NCBI GenBank assembly: GCA_016207365.1 | Contig: JACQPU010000186.1 | Location: 1-8,760, forward strand | Direction: 5' to 3' | DNA from: Ignavibacteriales bacterium | GTDB taxonomy: Bacteria > Bacteroidota > Ignavibacteria > UBA10030 | Length of the DNA: 8,760 nucleotides | Shown here: positions 7,510 to 8,760 of the stretch, in pieces | Numbering within the stretch: the stretch's first letter is position 1 | How the letters are laid out: each line of letters starts with the position of its first letter | Made by a program: the position numbers and the translations under genes | Notes under the pieces: generated by a model | Told to the model about the DNA's origin: nothing | Databases searched by the model: none | What the model saw: only the letters and a program-made list of their open reading frames with translations

Positions 7510-8001
7510 TCAGTTCATGTACAGATACGGTTTCCACCGGTCGTCCACCGTCCCGACAAAATCACGAATAAACATCACATGATTTGGCTTGATGGGCTTG
7601 CGAAGGAGCGGCATCTGAGCCTCATGGGGAGTCTGATCTCCCTTCTTGTTGTTGCACCTGACGCACGCGCACACCAGGTTCTCCCATACGTCCGTGCCTC
7701 CGCGGGCACGTGGAATAACATGGTCAACGGTGAGGGGCACATCGGAGCGGCCGCAATATTGGCATCGGTGACCATCCCGCCGCAGGATGTTCTTTCTGGA
7801 AAGGACGATTTTCTTGAAGGGAACCCGGACATAGATGGAGAGGCGAACAATGCTCGGGAATGGCATCGATCTCGACACCGAATGAAGGAGCTTGCCGTCA
7901 ATCGCGGCTATGAGCTCTGCTTTTCCCAGATACAAAAGAATGATCGCCTTTTTTACGTTACAAACGCTGAGGGGCTCGTAGTTGTGGTTTAACACGAGCA
8001 C
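7510..8001 (-). CDS. HNH endonuclease family protein
   Basis: A small nuclease-fold protein (163 residues from the first in-frame GTG) of the widespread HNH family with N-terminus LVLNHNYEPLSVCNVKKAI. The HNH/zinc-finger domain is at about residues 70-125: zinc ligands C80-x2-C83 and C113-x2-C116, the TVDHVIPRARGG motif with catalytic-type D93 and H94, then ENLV (107-110) and RCNNKKGDQTP (115-125). Single-domain members are common in Bacteroidota, Chlorobi and Cyanobacteria; their cellular role is not established. It is the first gene after the promoter at 8164-8192 and would lead the transcript into trpS. The start is uncertain: GTG at 8001 or GTG at 7995. Neither has a Shine-Dalgarno at normal spacing, and a perfect inverted repeat ends 5 bases before the first. 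The frame stays open upstream to a TGA at 8085-8083 but without ATG, GTG or TTG. A frame discontinuity here is possible (see findings). Confidence 0.9.
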   Translation of the reverse strand: MLVLNHNYEPLSVCNVKKAIILLYLGKAELIAAIDGKLLHSVSRSMPFPSIVRLSIYVRVPFKKIVLSRKNILRRDGHRCQYCGRSDVPLTVDHVIPRARGGTDVWENLVCACVRCNNKKGDQTPHEAQMPLLRKPIKPNHVMFIRDFVGTVDDRWKPYLYMN

Positions 8002-8048
8002 CTTGCGGCTGATTCCAATGGAATGCCTGAGGGAATCAGCCTTTCCAT
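7989..8048 (-). other. Short open frame overlapping the HNH start (leader peptide or displaced N-terminus)
   Basis: An ATG at 8048 opens a 19-residue frame, MERLIPSGIPLESAARCSC, that ends at a TAA lying 13 bases inside the HNH gene. It is in the -1 frame relation: re-reading one base after the AGG at 8003-8001 would give SAAR followed by VLVLNHNYEP, which looks like a plausible natural N-terminus of the HNH protein. It may be a coupled leader peptide, the true start of an HNH gene broken by a one-base loss or an assembly error, or chance. No good ribosome-binding site directly precedes the ATG. Confidence 0.25.
8007..8041 (-). promoter_or_regulatory. Perfect 10-bp inverted repeat beside the HNH start
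   Basis: GGCTGATTCC at 8007-8016 and GGAATCAGCC at 8032-8041 are exact inverted repeats with a 15-base loop. On the transcribed strand the hairpin ends 5 bases before the HNH GTG, where it could cover the ribosome-binding region. The loop side also holds a competing inner pairing: ATTCC at 8012-8016 with GGAAT at 8020-8024. Two mutually exclusive hairpins are therefore possible. No T-run follows it on the minus strand, so it is not a standard intrinsic terminator. Confidence 0.5.
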
Positions 8049-8087
8049 TACCACGCGGTGTGTGAATTGCAGCGCTGAAGTCTCAAA

Positions 8088-8096
8088 CACCTCCTC
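8088..8096 (-). promoter_or_regulatory. Strong Shine-Dalgarno-like sequence with no obvious gene
   Basis: The minus strand reads GAGGAGGTG here, the best match to the anti-Shine-Dalgarno sequence anywhere upstream of a gene in this window. It lies about 90 bases before the HNH start. A TTG at 8086, three bases downstream, would encode a 12-residue peptide (MRLQRCNSHTAW) ending at 8048. The overlapping GTG at 8090 is in the frame that runs into the 19-residue open frame above. It may serve a leader peptide. Confidence 0.3.
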
Positions 8097-8163
8097 TTGA
8101 GCATAGGCACCCAGGCCTGTTGGCTGAACACCTTCTTGAACGCTTTTCTGTTACTGCATGAAA

Positions 8164-8192
8164 AATATAGCATAACGAGCGGTGAGAGTCAA
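8164..8192 (-). promoter_or_regulatory. Sigma70-like promoter with extended -10, upstream of HNH-trpS-scpAB
   Basis: On the minus strand TTGACT (8192-8187) is separated by exactly 17 bases from TATATT (8169-8164), with TG one base before the -10 hexamer (TGCTATATT). This is close to the sigma70 consensus in sequence and spacing. Transcription would start near 8157, giving a leader of about 155 bases before the HNH gene. It lies just downstream of the aroC stop, so it separates aroC from the following operon. If the host is a true Bacteroidetes with the divergent promoter type, the match would mean less. Confidence 0.7.
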
Positions 8193-8202
8193 GGCGTGGA
8201 AT

Positions 8203-8223
8203 AACCCGGTGATGAGGCGGGTT
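8203..8223 (-). terminator. Weak hairpin after aroC, possible terminator
   Basis: AACCCG (8203-8208) and CGGGTT (8218-8223) form a 6-bp stem with a 9-base loop, 8 bases after the aroC stop and before the promoter at 8164-8192. The position suits the end of the aroC transcript, but only ATT follows rather than a T-run. It is at best a weak or factor-assisted terminator. Confidence 0.3.
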
Positions 8224-8230
8224 TCCGCAC

Positions 8231-8760
8231 CTACGAGCGGCGGAATCGCTTGCGGACTTCCTGCATCGAATCTCCCCCGAACTTCTCCAGAAACGCATTG
8301 GCCAGGACAGGCTGTATGGCAGCTTCAGCAATGACCGAACAGGCCGGCACAGCACATACATCAGATCTCTCATACCGCGCCCGGGTCGCTTTGCCGGTGC
8401 GAAGGTCGACGGATTTCAGAGGATGCGCCAGAGTCGAGATTGGCTTCATGGCGGCGCGGATCACCAGCAGTTCACCATTCGTGACACCCCCTTCCAGGCC
8501 ACCCGCTCGATTCGTCCTTCTTGTCACCTGTCCTTTCCTTACAACAAATTCGTCGTGGACTTCGGAGCCCCATCGCGCCGCGTTTGCAAATCCTTCTCCT
8601 ATCTCCACACTTTTCACTGCGTGGATGGACATCACAGCTTGCGAGAGGAGTCCATCGAGTTTCCTGTCCCACTGCACGTACGATCCTAATCCCATAGGCA
8701 CGCCACTCACAATTACCTCGAAGATTCCCCCAAGCGTGTCACCGCTTTTTTTTGCGCGCC
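8231..8760 (-). CDS. aroC: Chorismate synthase, C-terminal half (5' part outside window)
   Basis: Chorismate synthase removes phosphate from EPSP to make chorismate, the last step of the shikimate pathway, with reduced FMN as cofactor. The frame is open to the right edge, so the window shows the final 175 residues of a protein usually about 360-390 long. Recognisable family blocks are GDTLGGIFEV at the edge, GVPMGLGSYVQWDRKLDGLL, QAVMSIHAVKSVEIGEGF, NRAGGLEGGVTNGE (FMN/substrate region), RAAMKP and ERSDVCAVPA. The gene ends with a TAG at 8233-8231. It is separated from the HNH gene by 229 bases with its own promoter, so it is probably the end of a different transcription unit. No frame damage is visible in the part present. 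Confidence 0.97.
   Translation of the reverse strand, partial: RAKKSGDTLGGIFEVIVSGVPMGLGSYVQWDRKLDGLLSQAVMSIHAVKSVEIGEGFANAARWGSEVHDEFVVRKGQVTRRTNRAGGLEGGVTNGELLVIRAAMKPISTLAHPLKSVDLRTGKATRARYERSDVCAVPACSVIAEAAIQPVLANAFLEKFGGDSMQEVRKRFRRS

Noticed and set aside
7438..7992. Plus-strand frame of 184 codons over the HNH gene
   Set aside because: It is antisense to the HNH gene, whose zinc ligands and DHVIPRARGG motif show that the minus strand is the coding one.
7510..8001. HNH gene as part of a defence system, intron or mobile element
   Set aside because: No neighbouring restriction, toxin, phage or transposase gene, no flanking repeats or interrupted host gene; the neighbours are housekeeping genes. 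The domain type is the common stand-alone chromosomal HNH.
8002..8160. T-box riboswitch in the leader before HNH-trpS
   Set aside because: I looked for the T-box core (AGGGUGGNACCGCG) and a terminator/antiterminator pair and saw neither; the hairpin at 8007-8041 has no T-run.

Overview
All seven well-supported genes lie on the minus strand and are ordinary chromosomal genes. In the direction of transcription (right to left) the order is: the 3' half of aroC (chorismate synthase), then, after a spacer with a good promoter, a small HNH endonuclease, trpS, scpA, scpB, an RluB-type pseudouridine synthase, lysS, and a GH57 4-alpha-glucanotransferase/alpha-amylase that runs off the left edge. I see no mobile element, CRISPR array, tRNA, rRNA or phage gene. 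The long plus-strand open frames are antisense shadows of these genes.

The organism is a bacterium of moderate GC content. ScpA (residues 20-43), the HNH protein (LVLNHNYEPLSVCNVKKAI) and the HNH-trpS-scpAB-rluB grouping resemble my memory of the Bacteroidota/Chlorobi/Ignavibacteria (FCB) group. The GH57 enzyme and the cysteine-motif TrpRS would suit an anaerobic or thermotolerant member. This placement is an inference from remembered family resemblance, not a search result.

Layout: 1-2102 is the GH57 enzyme, missing only its extreme C-terminus. 2103-2233 is a spacer with no clear signal. 2234-6454 is a tight run of lysS, rluB, scpB and scpA in which neighbours overlap or nearly touch. 6455-6503 is a short gap holding a heptanucleotide tandem repeat. 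6504-8001 holds trpS and the HNH gene, 22 bases apart. 8002-8230 holds an unusual leader (a perfect 10-bp inverted repeat beside the HNH start, and a strong Shine-Dalgarno sequence with no obvious gene) plus a sigma70-like promoter with an extended -10. 8231-8760 is the aroC C-terminal half.

From HNH to lysS the spacing is compatible with one operon. It would join two aminoacyl-tRNA synthetases and an rRNA-modifying enzyme (translation) to the ScpA-ScpB partners of Smc (chromosome condensation). I found no clearly new system. The points most worth checking are the HNH leader and start, the [4Fe-4S]-type cysteine motif in TrpRS, the 136-residue lysine-free and aromatic-free linker with a basic amphipathic tail in ScpB, and the heptamer repeat that sits where the scpA ribosome-binding site should be.
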